Part shown: piece by piece, positions 45,887-55,906 of the stretch
How the letters are laid out: every line of letters starts with the position of its first letter
How positions within the stretch are numbered: the stretch's first letter is position 1
Assembly (NCBI RefSeq): GCF_022968825.1
Contig: NZ_JALHKS010000001.1
Span: 538,260-602,259, forward strand
Length of the DNA stretch: 64,000 nucleotides
Source of the DNA: Chryseobacterium salipaludis
Lineage (GTDB): Bacteria > Bacteroidota > Bacteroidia > Flavobacteriales > Weeksellaceae
Reading direction: 5' to 3'
Notes under the pieces: model-generated
Told to the model about the DNA's origin: nothing
The model's database searches: none
What the model saw: the letters and a program-made list of their open reading frames with translations, nothing else
Made by a program: the position numbers and the translations under genes

Positions 45887-46859
45887 TACTGCTTTCAAAT
45901 ATTAGTGATATCCATTGGTCTATTGACAAAACAATATTTTTTTCTGTAGTAGTGTTTTTTGAAATAAACGCTCTGCTAATATTAATATTATCTAAATTAA
46001 AAAATTCAACCATGCCAGATTCTAAAACCTTTCGATCTTTTTTGAAGTGAATATTATTGGTAATTACTTTTGTATTGCAGGCTAAAGATTCTATCACTCT
46101 CATTGCTAAACCTGTTTGTCTTGGATTACTTACATCTACCATAATACGACTTTTGGAAAGTATATCCAGATAGGTTTCCCGATCCATATGTTTTGAAGAT
46201 ACAATTCTGATATCTATTTTTTTGTTTAAAAAAAAATATTTCACCCGCGTACTAAAAGGCATAAATAAAAATGGTTTGAGTGAAAAACCGTTATCTGCAC
46301 AAAACTTACTAAACTTAAGAACTGCCTGATAACGTTCTTCAAAGAAAAACCCCATAAAAAAAAAGTCCTGTTCAAATGAAGATGTTGTCATGCGGTAAGG
46401 CTCTACGTCATCGGTGTAAAATAATGGAATATAATCTAATCCTAACTGCGCGCTGTCCTCAAAATCAAATGTTGTTACTCTATCAAAATAAGGGATGAGG
46501 TGTCTAAAATAGTTCGTTCGCTGAGAATCCCACTGATACATGATTGTCTTGGCTACAGGATTACGTTTTTTAAAAGATTTCAGAAAATCTACTGGCAGCA
46601 TATATCCCCTAATAACAAACAGGTAATCAAATGAATGCTCTTTTGTTTCTCTGGTGATCTTAGCATAATGCAACTTCTGATAGAATGGCATCTTTTTTTT
46701 AAAAAAATTATTTACCATACTAAAAGCGAGTGAATAGGGTCTTTCAGCAAAAAAAACAACTTCTGCTCCTTTCTTTTCAAGTTTATCTTTAATCATTTTT
46801 TCATAATTATGAAAAAGTGGACAGATAAACAGAATTTTTTTTCCTTCTAAATTCTTCAT
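45876..46859 (-). CDS. CgeB-like glycosyltransferase, paralog 1
   Basis: 327 residues. Begins EGKKILFICPLFHNYEKMI, with FFAERPYS shortly after and the C-terminal block MVDVSNPRQTGLAMRVIESL. The paralog at 41490-42518 has the same order of motifs. No membrane helix. A cytoplasmic glycosyltransferase for the repeat unit is likely; sugar unknown. Confidence 0.75.
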   Translation of the reverse strand: MKNLEGKKILFICPLFHNYEKMIKDKLEKKGAEVVFFAERPYSLAFSMVNNFFKKKMPFYQKLHYAKITRETKEHSFDYLFVIRGYMLPVDFLKSFKKRNPVAKTIMYQWDSQRTNYFRHLIPYFDRVTTFDFEDSAQLGLDYIPLFYTDDVEPYRMTTSSFEQDFFFMGFFFEERYQAVLKFSKFCADNGFSLKPFLFMPFSTRVKYFFLNKKIDIRIVSSKHMDRETYLDILSKSRIMVDVSNPRQTGLAMRVIESLACNTKVITNNIHFKKDRKVLESGMVEFFNLDNINISRAFISKNTTTEKNIVLSIDQWISLIFESSNEA

Positions 46860-46911
46860 TAATTTTGCTTAAAAGTAGGTCCCGTTAATACTTATTCGAT
46901 TTACTGCTATT

Positions 46912-47790
46912 TTAAATATGCAGTCTTAGCCATTTATAAATGATTCTTCTGATTACAGATTTCTTTTCTAATGTTATAAATTGCACTGAAATATCACTTT
47001 TTTTTTCAGGAATATAATTTTTATAGATTATAATGAATTCTTTTATCTGCAAGATATTAGGTAGCAGATAGGTTTTCTCCTTTAATCGTGCAGCAAAACT
47101 TTGCACTCTCTCTCTAAAATTTATTTTCTCTTTATAAGTAACGCTTGATGAATGGCTTCTATAATACATGAGTGGTTGATCATGATATATTACAGTCCCA
47201 AAACTATATGCTATCAATGCAATTAAGTAATCGTGCATTATAATATTAGTCATATTAGATTTGAGCAATTCAGTTTTCATTCTCCGGTTGATTAGACAAG
47301 TGCAACCTGTGACAATATTATATAAAAAAAGATCCTGATATGAGAATTTTGCTGCATTAAATTGATGTAATTGCCAAAATGAATTGTGTATAACCTGGTT
47401 CACTGTGTCAATCAGTTGAAGATCGTGATAGGCGACAAGGGGCTTTGAGAAGGGATCATCCAGTTTCATTACAGAAGTGATCTGCACTTCTAATTTATTA
47501 TCATACCATATATCATCTTGATCACATAATGCGATGAAGTTATTAGATGTATAAGAAATCGCTTTTCTAAAAGATAAATTAGAGCCTATATTGTAATCAT
47601 TGAAAACCGATTTTACAATTGAATATTTTCTTTCATATTTCGCAATTATATCTCTCGTGTCATCTGTAGAACAGTCATCAACAATAATAATTTCGTCGGG
47701 TTGAAAGGTCTGTTTTAATATAGAATTTAATTGTCTATCGAGATACTCACTTCCGTTATAAGTACAGAGCGCTACACTAATTTTAAACAT
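46912..47790 (-). CDS. Glycosyltransferase family 2
   Basis: 292 residues from the ATG at 47790 (MFKISVALCTYNGSEYLD); an ATG five codons upstream (47805) is possible. GT-A motifs: IIIVDDCSTDDT and ALCDQDDIWYDNKL (DxD-type metal site). LVAYHDLQLIDTVNQVIH is like the rhamnosyltransferase-type GT2 group, so rhamnose or deoxytalose transfer is plausible, given rmlABC. Follows the flippase gene by 43 nt. Confidence 0.88.
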   Translation of the reverse strand: MFKISVALCTYNGSEYLDRQLNSILKQTFQPDEIIIVDDCSTDDTRDIIAKYERKYSIVKSVFNDYNIGSNLSFRKAISYTSNNFIALCDQDDIWYDNKLEVQITSVMKLDDPFSKPLVAYHDLQLIDTVNQVIHNSFWQLHQFNAAKFSYQDLFLYNIVTGCTCLINRRMKTELLKSNMTNIIMHDYLIALIAYSFGTVIYHDQPLMYYRSHSSSVTYKEKINFRERVQSFAARLKEKTYLLPNILQIKEFIIIYKNYIPEKKSDISVQFITLEKKSVIRRIIYKWLRLHI

Positions 47791-47833
47791 TTTTCTATCT
47801 TTCATAATGCTTCAATAAGTTAATTTAAGTGAG

Positions 47834-49186
47834 TTATTTGTTCCAAATCCCTTTCGCATTACCTCTGACAACAATATTATACTGAATAACATTTAGTATT
47901 AAACCCGACAAATTTACAAGTGATAGAGAAACAATTATTCCATATATTCCCAGTTTATTACCAAAATAGAAAGTAAGCGGTAGAAAAAATATTGAACAAA
48001 TTACAATATTAATCATCTGTACACGAAGTTTACCTAATCCATTAAGAAAGGAAGAGTAACTTAAACTAGCGACCAATAAAAACACATATATTGCTATTGA
48101 AACAGAAAGTTTCAAAGGAATTCCAATTTCATTCCCAACCCATAACGTATATATTCGATCACTAACGAGGGTCATTATGATCAAAAGTAATAAAGTAAAC
48201 AACAACAAAATGTTGATTTTTTTCATACTCTTAGTAATCCAGGTAAAATCGCCTTGTTTAAAAGCATCAGTAGTTGCCGACCACATAGGAGTTAGTATGA
48301 TTGTAAACAATAGCGGAATTACATTGAAGTATCTAAATGCAATATTATACTTTGTAACCATCTCTGGTCCAAACATGTATGAAATAATTAGATTAGAAGT
48401 TGAAAAGATAATTAAAGCTGCAATTTGAAGAACAAAAAATTGTACTCCTAAGCTCATAATTGTTTTTGCGTAGTCCATTTTAAAAAATTTTACACGCGGA
48501 AACAATTCATTGTACTCGCCCTTAAAAACATAAATATATGACAGCGCGTAAATAATCGCTGGACAAATTGAGTAAATTAAAGCTACTTGAAGTAGTGTGC
48601 CCGATGAATTTAAACTTAATATAAAGATAATAATTAGAGATAAAACCTGACCTAACATAATTAGCAAATTCTCAAGTGCAGCTTTTTGCATTGCTAATAA
48701 TATACTACCAATCAGCTTCAACACAAATGTCAAACAGAACAAAGCAAATGATAACGAAATAATTGTCCGTAGGTTAGGAACTAATTTTGGAGATACGTTT
48801 AGAATTATGTTCCAGTCAATAAAATAATTAACAATTTGAAATAAGCAAAAAAGAACGCTCATTATTATAAAAATAACAACGTAAGCAGTAGAAATATAGT
48901 GTTTAGCTTTTACAAAATCTTTTTCTGCAAATGATTCAGCAAGTTTATTTCTTAAACCATTTCCTAGCCCGATGTCAAATGAATTGATCCAAAGTAAAAT
49001 TGAATTAAGAGTAATCCATATACCGTACTCAGTGGGATTCAAAAATTTAAGTGTTATAGGCACTAATAAAAGTGACGTAAAAACCCCAAACGATTTTACA
49101 AAAAAAGAGTAGAATATATTTTTTCTTGTAATAAATGTCCTACGATCCCAGCTACTGATTTTAGCAAAAACACACTTTCTAATCAT
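47834..49186 (-). CDS. Polysaccharide repeat-unit flippase (Wzx-like)
   Basis: 450 residues with about 12-14 membrane helices along the whole length. The N-terminal region LLLVPITLKFLNPTEYGIWI and the even spacing of helices are those of the MATE-like oligosaccharide flippase family. Wzx moves the undecaprenyl-linked unit across the inner membrane for Wzy. Very AT-rich. Four nt after wzc. Confidence 0.88.
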   Translation of the reverse strand: MIRKCVFAKISSWDRRTFITRKNIFYSFFVKSFGVFTSLLLVPITLKFLNPTEYGIWITLNSILLWINSFDIGLGNGLRNKLAESFAEKDFVKAKHYISTAYVVIFIIMSVLFCLFQIVNYFIDWNIILNVSPKLVPNLRTIISLSFALFCLTFVLKLIGSILLAMQKAALENLLIMLGQVLSLIIIFILSLNSSGTLLQVALIYSICPAIIYALSYIYVFKGEYNELFPRVKFFKMDYAKTIMSLGVQFFVLQIAALIIFSTSNLIISYMFGPEMVTKYNIAFRYFNVIPLLFTIILTPMWSATTDAFKQGDFTWITKSMKKINILLLFTLLLLIIMTLVSDRIYTLWVGNEIGIPLKLSVSIAIYVFLLVASLSYSSFLNGLGKLRVQMINIVICSIFFLPLTFYFGNKLGIYGIIVSLSLVNLSGLILNVIQYNIVVRGNAKGIWNK

Positions 49187-49190
49187 TAAA

Positions 49191-51548
49191 TTAAAATCGC
49201 TCCTTTAACCTTCCCCACCATCCTTTCTCTTCCGCGTGATATCCATACCCATACTTATTTCCATACCCGAAATACTCGCGTTTTACATCGTTTAAGACGA
49301 AACCGACATTATGAATACGATCTGTCTTGATTTGCTTATTCGCAAAATCAATCAGTTGCTTCTCCGTATGGCCCGAGCGCGTTACATACACCGTGGCTTC
49401 CGCCATATCTGCTAAAAGGAAGGTGTCCGTCACCAGCATCAGCGGCGCGGTATCAAGGATGATATAATCATACAACGGTTTCATTTCCTCAATCAGTTGT
49501 TCATAGCGTCCGTTAGACAATAGTTCTGTTGGATTCGGCGGGATCACGCCTGAATAAATGACGTCGCAGTTGGGATTAAACGGAGACTGGTGAATAATAG
49601 CTGCAGCCTGCATATCCGGGTCATACAAATATTCTGATAAACCCGCCAGCGATTTCGTAGAAGGCTGGTAGCGCTGCAGTTGCGGGTTCCGTATATCGGA
49701 GCCAATTATGAGCACCTTCTGCCGGGATGTGGCCAGCGTTAAAGCCATATTCACCGACACAAATGTTTTCCCTTCACCTTTAATCGTGGAAGTCACAAAA
49801 ACAACCTTGCCTCTCTCCTTTTTAGGCAACATGAAATTCAGATTCGTTATAGCAATCCGGAACGCTTCTGCCATAGGCGACAAATCGTTGGTCTGGATGA
49901 GTTCCGGCTGGCCCGGTTGCAGACTGGGCAGTTCACCCAGAATAGAAACAGGAGAAAGCTTTTCCAGATCGTGCTTGGAGCGAATTTTATTATTAAGAAG
50001 CTCGCGCAGGTAAATAAATGCAAAAGGAATCAGCAGACCAATGATCAGCGCTGCTGCCGCAAATATTAATTTCTTCGGCGACACCGGTTTTTCAGAAGGA
50101 TACGCCATATCAATGACCCGTGCTTTTGGAGAGGTAATGGCCAGGGAAATCGCTGCCTCTTCCCGCTTCTGTAAGAGCAGCAGATACAGATTTTCTTTAA
50201 TCTGCTGTTGTCTTTCAATACTGCGGAACAGCTTTTCCTGCGCCGGTACTTTGGCAATTTTACTGTTAAAGACATTTTGCTCAGAAACCATTTGCGCGCG
50301 CGCAGCTTCCAGCGCCAACCGGTTCTTCGTCAGGTTATCCAGCACAGACGCCCGCAGCGCCGAAATCTGTTTGTTAAGGTCTGCGACCACCGGGTTTTCC
50401 GGTGTCGCGCTTTGCAATAAGGCATTTCGTTCCAACACTAGCTGGTTATAAGCAGTGATGCTTGCCGTGGACGTGGGATTGCTCAGGCCCACACTGGAAG
50501 GGAGGGTTTCATTACTGCCCAGACGCTTGGTGTAAGCAATTAAATCGTTCGTAAGTTGTAATTGAGTTTCAGACTCAATGGCTTCAGCACGGGCTTTGGC
50601 AGAACTTGTTAATGCGAGCTCTGCCTCTGTTCCAATATCAGTTATTTTGTTAGCAATTTTAAACTGTTCTTTTCTGCTCTCCACTTGGCCCAATTCTTCA
50701 CCAATGATATTGATGCGTTCATCAATAAACTCTTTCGTTTTCTTAGACTCCGTATTTTTGTCGCTGATCGCATCTTCATTGTATGCCGCCACCAGCGTGT
50801 TTAAGATATCACGGCCCTTCTCAATATTTTCGTAATCAAGGGTAAACTCCACCACCGTCGCATCTTTATCTGTTAAGTCAACAGTAGTTTGCTTTTGAAA
50901 AGAGTTCACCGTTTTAAAAGTCGGGCTGTAATGCAGCGTAAGTTCATCAAACACTCCTTTTCCAACATACTCAGTATTTTTCCGCAGCATGATGTTCGCG
51001 TACGGTAGGCTGACGGTTTTATTATAGGTGGTTACAACAGGCTTCGGAAAATCTTCGGATATCAGTTCGATCTTGTCTCCTTTGATGTTTACCTGGATGG
51101 GCTGGATATTATCTGCTTTATATTCTTTTTCGCTGATGAGCTGAACAAGCAGCGGTGCCGCTTCTCCATAGAGTTCACGCGTACGCATTCCGTCCTTATG
51201 GGTGAGCTTTGTTTGCAGTCCGAGGCTGGTCACCACGTCATGCATCAGTTTTTTAGATTTCAGGACTTCCAGCTCATTCTCAATACTGTTGCTCCCCATA
51301 CTGCCAAAACCGCCCAACTGCGAAAGCATCCCCATATCTGCGGAGGGTGCTTTTTTTGTGTCTTTAATAAGCGCGGTAGACGTAATCCGGTACTTCGGGG
51401 TGGTTGATTTCAGATACAATACCGCGAGGGCAAGAACTGCAATTACAGAAAGAACAAACCACCACCATCGGCGGAAGTATGGTTTTAAAAGTTCATTCAG
51501 ATCAATTTCCTCAGCTACGGATGAGTCTGAGTTGGTTAAATCACTCAT
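49191..51548 (-). CDS. Polysaccharide co-polymerase with BY-kinase domain (Wzc-like)
   Basis: 785 residues. The N-terminal Wzz chain-length domain has a first helix [19 protein letters not shown] (about residues 32-50), a long periplasmic coiled-coil region and a second helix [21 protein letters not shown] near 500. The cytoplasmic tyrosine-kinase domain follows, with Walker A at [13 protein letters not shown], Walker A' [13 protein letters not shown] and Walker [14 protein letters not shown]. The C-terminus has a tyrosine cluster ([12 protein letters not shown]) for autophosphorylation. It regulates chain length and export with Wza. Confidence 0.95.
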   Translation of the reverse strand: MSDLTNSDSSVAEEIDLNELLKPYFRRWWWFVLSVIAVLALAVLYLKSTTPKYRITSTALIKDTKKAPSADMGMLSQLGGFGSMGSNSIENELEVLKSKKLMHDVVTSLGLQTKLTHKDGMRTRELYGEAAPLLVQLISEKEYKADNIQPIQVNIKGDKIELISEDFPKPVVTTYNKTVSLPYANIMLRKNTEYVGKGVFDELTLHYSPTFKTVNSFQKQTTVDLTDKDATVVEFTLDYENIEKGRDILNTLVAAYNEDAISDKNTESKKTKEFIDERINIIGEELGQVESRKEQFKIANKITDIGTEAELALTSSAKARAEAIESETQLQLTNDLIAYTKRLGSNETLPSSVGLSNPTSTASITAYNQLVLERNALLQSATPENPVVADLNKQISALRASVLDNLTKNRLALEAARAQMVSEQNVFNSKIAKVPAQEKLFRSIERQQQIKENLYLLLLQKREEAAISLAITSPKARVIDMAYPSEKPVSPKKLIFAAAALIIGLLIPFAFIYLRELLNNKIRSKHDLEKLSPVSILGELPSLQPGQPELIQTNDLSPMAEAFRIAITNLNFMLPKKERGKVVFVTSTIKGEGKTFVSVNMALTLATSRQKVLIIGSDIRNPQLQRYQPSTKSLAGLSEYLYDPDMQAAAIIHQSPFNPNCDVIYSGVIPPNPTELLSNGRYEQLIEEMKPLYDYIILDTAPLMLVTDTFLLADMAEATVYVTRSGHTEKQLIDFANKQIKTDRIHNVGFVLNDVKREYFGYGNKYGYGYHAEEKGWWGRLKERF

Positions 51549-51558
51549 TAACTGCTAA

Positions 51559-52374
51559 TTATTTTTTAAAGATAGTAATAAAGATCCCCGCCAAACCAAT
51601 CAGTGTTCCGGCAATGGCAATGTAGGTTCCTGTATTAGGATTGAGCTTAGCTGTTCTTTCCTTGGTTTCATTCGCTGAAACATATAGAACATCACCCTGT
51701 TTTAAAAAGAAATAAGGGGAATTAATAAAGTCAGATTGCAACAGATCAATTCTGTGTTTCATCATCTGGCCATTTTCATTCCGGATCAGCAGCACATCGT
51801 TCCTTTTGCCATAGATGGTAAGATCCCCCGCCAGGCCCAGTACATTCAGGATCGTAGCCTGCGCGTCAGGCACAATGTATTGCCCGGGCATTTTCACTTC
51901 GCCGAGCACCGTAATTTTATAATTGGTTAAACGGATGTTAACCGAAGGCTCAATAACATATCTTTTCAGTTCTGCACGTAAATCATCCTGTAGTTGGGTA
52001 ACTGTTTTGCCGGCAACCTGCACTTTTCTGATCACCGGAAAATCAATCTCACCGTGCTGATCAACGGTGTAAGTAGGTCCGCTTGTCAGCGTTTGATTCT
52101 GCGTAGGTGCATTTCCGCTGCCCTTGGAAAACTCTGAACTGGCTGAGGAATAATTTTGGTTAAAAGGTTTTACTACCTCCATGTTTTTAGCAGTTACCAA
52201 AATAACAAGCTGATCGCCAGTCTGCAAAACAGGAGTCTGGTAATTTGATGCATTTTCAATGGCCAGCTGTTCGATATCCTGCATATAATTGAGTTCACTC
52301 GTTTTAGTACGCGTTGTGCAGGAATTTAATAAAAAAAGAAAAATAACAATATAAACCGGAAAAATTCTGTTCAT
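51559..52374 (-). CDS. Polysaccharide export outer-membrane lipoprotein (Wza-like)
   Basis: 271 residues from the ATG at 52374 (MNRIFPVYIVIFLFLLNSC), giving a lipobox at LLNSC. The frame is open for 61 more codons, but that part overlaps the preceding gene. Domains: poly-export strand LQTGDQLVILVTAKNMEVVK, a SLBB domain NYKITVLGEVKMPGQYIVPD and a C-terminal helix GTYIAIAGTLIGLAGIFITI. It forms the export channel with Wzc. 10 nt before wzc. Confidence 0.93.
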   Translation of the reverse strand: MNRIFPVYIVIFLFLLNSCTTRTKTSELNYMQDIEQLAIENASNYQTPVLQTGDQLVILVTAKNMEVVKPFNQNYSSASSEFSKGSGNAPTQNQTLTSGPTYTVDQHGEIDFPVIRKVQVAGKTVTQLQDDLRAELKRYVIEPSVNIRLTNYKITVLGEVKMPGQYIVPDAQATILNVLGLAGDLTIYGKRNDVLLIRNENGQMMKHRIDLLQSDFINSPYFFLKQGDVLYVSANETKERTAKLNPNTGTYIAIAGTLIGLAGIFITIFKK

Positions 52375-52417
52375 TACAGGAAAATAAAAGGAAGGTTTGC
52401 AAATATACAATTCTCCG

Positions 52418-54358
52418 TCACTTGTCCAAGACTTCGTAGATGGAATTGTTGCTTTTAAACTCGGGTACGATTTCTTTAAGGATTTGTACGACCTCCGTTT
52501 TCTCGCGGCGAAGCGCAGCCTTGATGATGCGCGTGCAGAATACATCAATGCTTTCAAAGGCCATATCGGGATCTTTGGAAATCAGGATTTTTTCGTGATG
52601 CGTGGGCAGCGTCGTTGCATCATCACTGAGCAGCTCTTCATACAGTTTTTCGCCGGGCCTCAGGCCGGTGTACACAATCTTAATATCAATATCAGGATCC
52701 AGGCCTGAGAGTTTAATCATACGCGTCGCCAGGTCCAGAATCTTAACCGGCTGGCCCATATCGAAGACAAAAATTTCACCGCCTTTCCCCATCGAGCCTG
52801 CCTGCAGCACCAGATCGCAGGCTTCCGGAATGGTCATGAAATACCGGACGATATCCGGGTGGGTAATGGTGACCGGGCCGCCCCTTTCAATCTGTTTGCG
52901 GAAGTGCGGAATCACCGAGCCATTGGAACCTAACACATTTCCAAAACGGGTGGTGATAAATTTGGTGCGGTTGTGCGCATCATTCTGCAGCGCCTGAACA
53001 TACAGCTCAGCCGCACGCTTGGAGGCACCCATTACATTCGTGGGTTTCACGGCCTTATCGGTGGAAACCATCACAAAACGATCAACCCGGAACTGAGAAG
53101 CTAACAGTGCCAGATTTCGGCTGCCCAGGATATTCACTAAAATCGCTTCATGCGGATTCTCCTCAATCAACGGTACATGTTTGTACGCGGCCGCATGATA
53201 CACAACTGAAAACTCATATTTGCGGAACAAAGGCTCGATCCGGTGGCGATTGGAAATATCACCTAGCACAAACTTGAAATTCAAATGCGGAAACAGAGCG
53301 CGCACTTCCATTTCAATTTCATACAGAGGTGTTTCCGCCTGATCCAAAACCACGATTAAAGCCGGGTCAAACTGCGCCACCTGACGCACGATTTCACTGC
53401 CGATCGAACCGGCACCACCTGTGATCAGGATGTTTTTTTGATGCAAATTATTGCGGACCTCGTGATTATCAACCACAATTGGCTTTCGGTTCAGCAGGTC
53501 TTCAATCTGCAGCTTTTTCAGCCTTCCGTCCTGATCATTGCTGCGGAGCTTTTGCACAGAGGGTGCTTTAAACACCTGCAAATCCTTTTCCAGGAAAAGC
53601 GTAACCCAATAATTGATTTCCTCCCGGGTCATCTGGTCCTTTATGATAAGAACACCATCAATATGCAGCTGCTCTTTTGAATGCGCTTCAATCTTCTCAC
53701 GCGTGTAAATCTTTTTTCCCAACAGACTTGCACGTTTAGAATCCGCTCGCTGCGTTAAGAAACCGACAATATAATAGGGCAGGTTCGCATTGTCCATCAC
53801 CGCTCGCGCCACCGCAACGGAGGGTTCTGCAATACCCAGTACTAATATGCGCTTTTTTTGACTGCTACGACGAAATTCCCGCACAAGATGAAAAAATTCC
53901 TTCACCGCGAGCCGGAACATAAATAATAACATGAAAGAACTTGCAAAAAACAGCGCTAAAAAGGGAACGGACATGTAAATCAGCCGCGTATCAGTGAAAA
54001 CTAAATACAGAAAATTAAAAGCACCTACAGTGACAGTAGTAGAAAATGTTGCCAGGAAAAGTTTAAACAGATCAATAAAAGTAGAATGCCTGATGATACC
54101 TGCATACGTTCGGAAGATATACATATATACCAGTCCCGTCAGCATGATTACGAAGTGCATCTGCGCATTGTGTTCAAACACACGATGCGCTCCCAGTGCC
54201 AATTTTTCAATTAGATATCGGGAAAGCGAAATAGAAAGGGCCAGAAATAAAAGGTCGATCACCAATATGACCCATCGCGGTAGGTAACGAATATCGGTTA
54301 AATTCACCAGGTTATCTCCGCTGTAAATCCTGCGATGCAGTGTACGGTGTATTTTCAT
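52418..54358 (-). CDS. Polytopic UDP-sugar 4,6-dehydratase (CapD/WbpM/PglF-like)
   Basis: 646 residues from the ATG at 54358; the longer frame begins at a TTG. Four N-terminal membrane helices (about residues 20-130), then a Rossmann-like part and the SDR domain with TGGAGSIGSEIVRQ, the catalytic VSTDKAVKPTNVMGASKR and TRFGNVLGSNGSVIPHF. The enzyme turns UDP-GlcNAc into UDP-4-keto-6-deoxy-GlcNAc. With the aminotransferase 83 nt upstream it could lead to a bacillosamine-type sugar; with the WbpV-like SDR, to UDP-QuiNAc. Confidence 0.93.
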   Translation of the reverse strand: MKIHRTLHRRIYSGDNLVNLTDIRYLPRWVILVIDLLFLALSISLSRYLIEKLALGAHRVFEHNAQMHFVIMLTGLVYMYIFRTYAGIIRHSTFIDLFKLFLATFSTTVTVGAFNFLYLVFTDTRLIYMSVPFLALFFASSFMLLFMFRLAVKEFFHLVREFRRSSQKKRILVLGIAEPSVAVARAVMDNANLPYYIVGFLTQRADSKRASLLGKKIYTREKIEAHSKEQLHIDGVLIIKDQMTREEINYWVTLFLEKDLQVFKAPSVQKLRSNDQDGRLKKLQIEDLLNRKPIVVDNHEVRNNLHQKNILITGGAGSIGSEIVRQVAQFDPALIVVLDQAETPLYEIEMEVRALFPHLNFKFVLGDISNRHRIEPLFRKYEFSVVYHAAAYKHVPLIEENPHEAILVNILGSRNLALLASQFRVDRFVMVSTDKAVKPTNVMGASKRAAELYVQALQNDAHNRTKFITTRFGNVLGSNGSVIPHFRKQIERGGPVTITHPDIVRYFMTIPEACDLVLQAGSMGKGGEIFVFDMGQPVKILDLATRMIKLSGLDPDIDIKIVYTGLRPGEKLYEELLSDDATTLPTHHEKILISKDPDMAFESIDVFCTRIIKAALRREKTEVVQILKEIVPEFKSNNSIYEVLDK

Positions 54359-54441
54359 CTGACTCAATAGAAAAGGTGCTTTTTAAGGCTTGTGAAAAAT
54401 AAATGCGCAATTGGGCAATTGGTCGCCCCGCCGGCCATTCC

Positions 54442-55590
54442 TTACCGCTCCAGTACTTTGCTGAGGGTTTCACTGATTCGGGTGCGGTCGTCATCGGTAA
54501 GGTTAGATCCCGATGGGAGACATAAACCTGTATTAAATAAATGTTCTGCAACATTTCCGCCGACATACAGTTCCTTTTTAAAAACAGGTTGTAAATGCAT
54601 AGGTTTCCACAAGGGCCGTGTTTCAATGTTTTGTCTTTTAAACTTCTGCATCATTTCTTTGTGCGTTACCGGACTGTCAGGTCCCACTGTAATCGCACTT
54701 AACCAGTGGTTGGAGAAAAAATCATCGCTGGGCTCCGTATGGAGGCGTACAAAGGAATAACCCTTAAAAAGCTCCTCATAAAATGCATGGTTTGCCCGCC
54801 GTTGTGCAACCCGCTCATTGAGTACTTCCATCTGCCCCCGGCCGATACCGGCGCACACGTTACTCATACGATAATTGTAACCGATCTTGGTATGCTCGTA
54901 ATGAGGTGCATCGTCTTTGGCCTGCGTCGAAAGAAATACTGCTTTCTTCTTATACTCTTCATGCTTCAGTGTTAAAGCACCTCCGCCCGAGGTCGTGATA
55001 ATCTTGTTACCGTTAAAACTTAGAACCCCCAGGTCTCCGAAGGTACCGCACTTTTGGGTCTTGTATGTACTGCCAAGTGCTTCAGCACTGTCTTCAATAA
55101 CCGGAATGCCATACCTGGCAGACAAATCAGCAATCGCTTCAACCTGGTACGGCATTCCGTATAAATCAACCGCGATAATAGCTTTGGGCTTTTTCCCTTT
55201 GGATATTCCCAGCTCGATCGCCTCTTCCACCGCTTGTGGACATAAATTCCAGGTATCTTTCTCGCTGTCCACAAAAATGGGATGTGCACCGATATACGCA
55301 ATCGGGTTAGCGGAAGCAGAAAACGTCAGGCTCTGACAGATCACATAATCGCCTGGCTTTACGCCCAGTAAAACCAGCGCCAGGTGAATGGCAGCGGTGC
55401 CGGAGCTTAGCGCCGCCACATACACCTCGTCATTCAGAAACTGCTCCAGATCACGCTCCAGGCCGTTAACATTAGGCCCTAAGGGCGCAATCCAGTTTTC
55501 CGCAAAAGCTTGTTCAATATATTTCATTTCTCGTCCGCTCATATGAGGCGAGGATAACCAGACTTTTTCTTTAGTTAGAGAGGATGACAT
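54442..55590 (-). CDS. DegT/DnrJ/EryC1-family PLP aminotransferase (PglE-like)
   Basis: 382 residues. PLP-binding Lys196 in SFNGNKIITTSGGG, cofactor Asp167 in VIEDSAEALGS, and ALSSGTAAIHLALVLLGV near the N-terminus. WLSSPHMSGREMKYIEQAF resembles UDP-4-keto-sugar aminotransferases of the PglE type. It probably aminates C4 of the product of the adjacent dehydratase. It is the first gene of the operon, preceded by a strong promoter and a palindromic operator. Confidence 0.9.
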   Translation of the reverse strand: MSSSLTKEKVWLSSPHMSGREMKYIEQAFAENWIAPLGPNVNGLERDLEQFLNDEVYVAALSSGTAAIHLALVLLGVKPGDYVICQSLTFSASANPIAYIGAHPIFVDSEKDTWNLCPQAVEEAIELGISKGKKPKAIIAVDLYGMPYQVEAIADLSARYGIPVIEDSAEALGSTYKTQKCGTFGDLGVLSFNGNKIITTSGGGALTLKHEEYKKKAVFLSTQAKDDAPHYEHTKIGYNYRMSNVCAGIGRGQMEVLNERVAQRRANHAFYEELFKGYSFVRLHTEPSDDFFSNHWLSAITVGPDSPVTHKEMMQKFKRQNIETRPLWKPMHLQPVFKKELYVGGNVAEHLFNTGLCLPSGSNLTDDDRTRISETLSKVLER

Positions 55591-55719
55591 GCAGGCTTTA
55601 TGCTTTGTTTAATAATTTACAATCATGAAGTAAGTGAGGGAAAGAGGTTACAGCAGGTACTAAAAGCAGTTAATAATAAACCTCTTCTGACCTGATCTTG
55701 ACTCACTTCCGGGCATGCG

Positions 55720-55748
55720 CAAAATTACCACTTTTTTTTCTAAAACAA
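55720..55748 (-). promoter_or_regulatory. Promoter of the polysaccharide operon
   Basis: On the minus strand TTG (55748-55746), 18 nt, then TAATTTTG (55727-55720): an exact -33/-7 pair. The predicted leader to the ATG at 55590 is about 125 nt. No other clear box lies between it and the first gene. Confidence 0.72.
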
Positions 55749-55764
55749 CTGTTTAATTTGCTTT

Positions 55765-55780
55765 TGTACAATTTTGTACA
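55765..55780 (-). promoter_or_regulatory. Palindromic operator upstream of the polysaccharide operon
   Basis: On the minus strand TGTACAAAATTGTACA, identical to the core at 29822-29837. It lies 16 nt before the -33 box and exactly 37 nt before the -7 box, the same spacing as at the CotH gene. The wider arms differ from the CotH copy. Confidence 0.7.
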
Positions 55781-55842
55781 GGTAATATCGATCACCTCCA
55801 CCTATCGGACCCAAATCCATACAAATGATTGAAAATTAAAAG

Positions 55843-55871
55843 AAACAGCTTGCCCCTCAGGCAAGCTGTTT
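55843..55871 (-). terminator. Terminator of the T9SS type A gene at 55907
   Basis: Perfect 12-bp stem AAACAGCTTGCC / GGCAAGCTGTTT with a 5-nt loop, followed on the minus strand by a T-rich stretch, 36 nt after the stop. Confidence 0.85.
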
Positions 55872-55906
55872 ACATGCGTACGAATCGGCTTCCTCATTCG
55901 CTTAGC

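Noticed and set aside
52375..52557. 61-codon N-terminal extension of the Wza-like protein
   Set aside because: It overlaps the end of the dehydratase gene and would hide the lipoprotein signal that starts at 52374.
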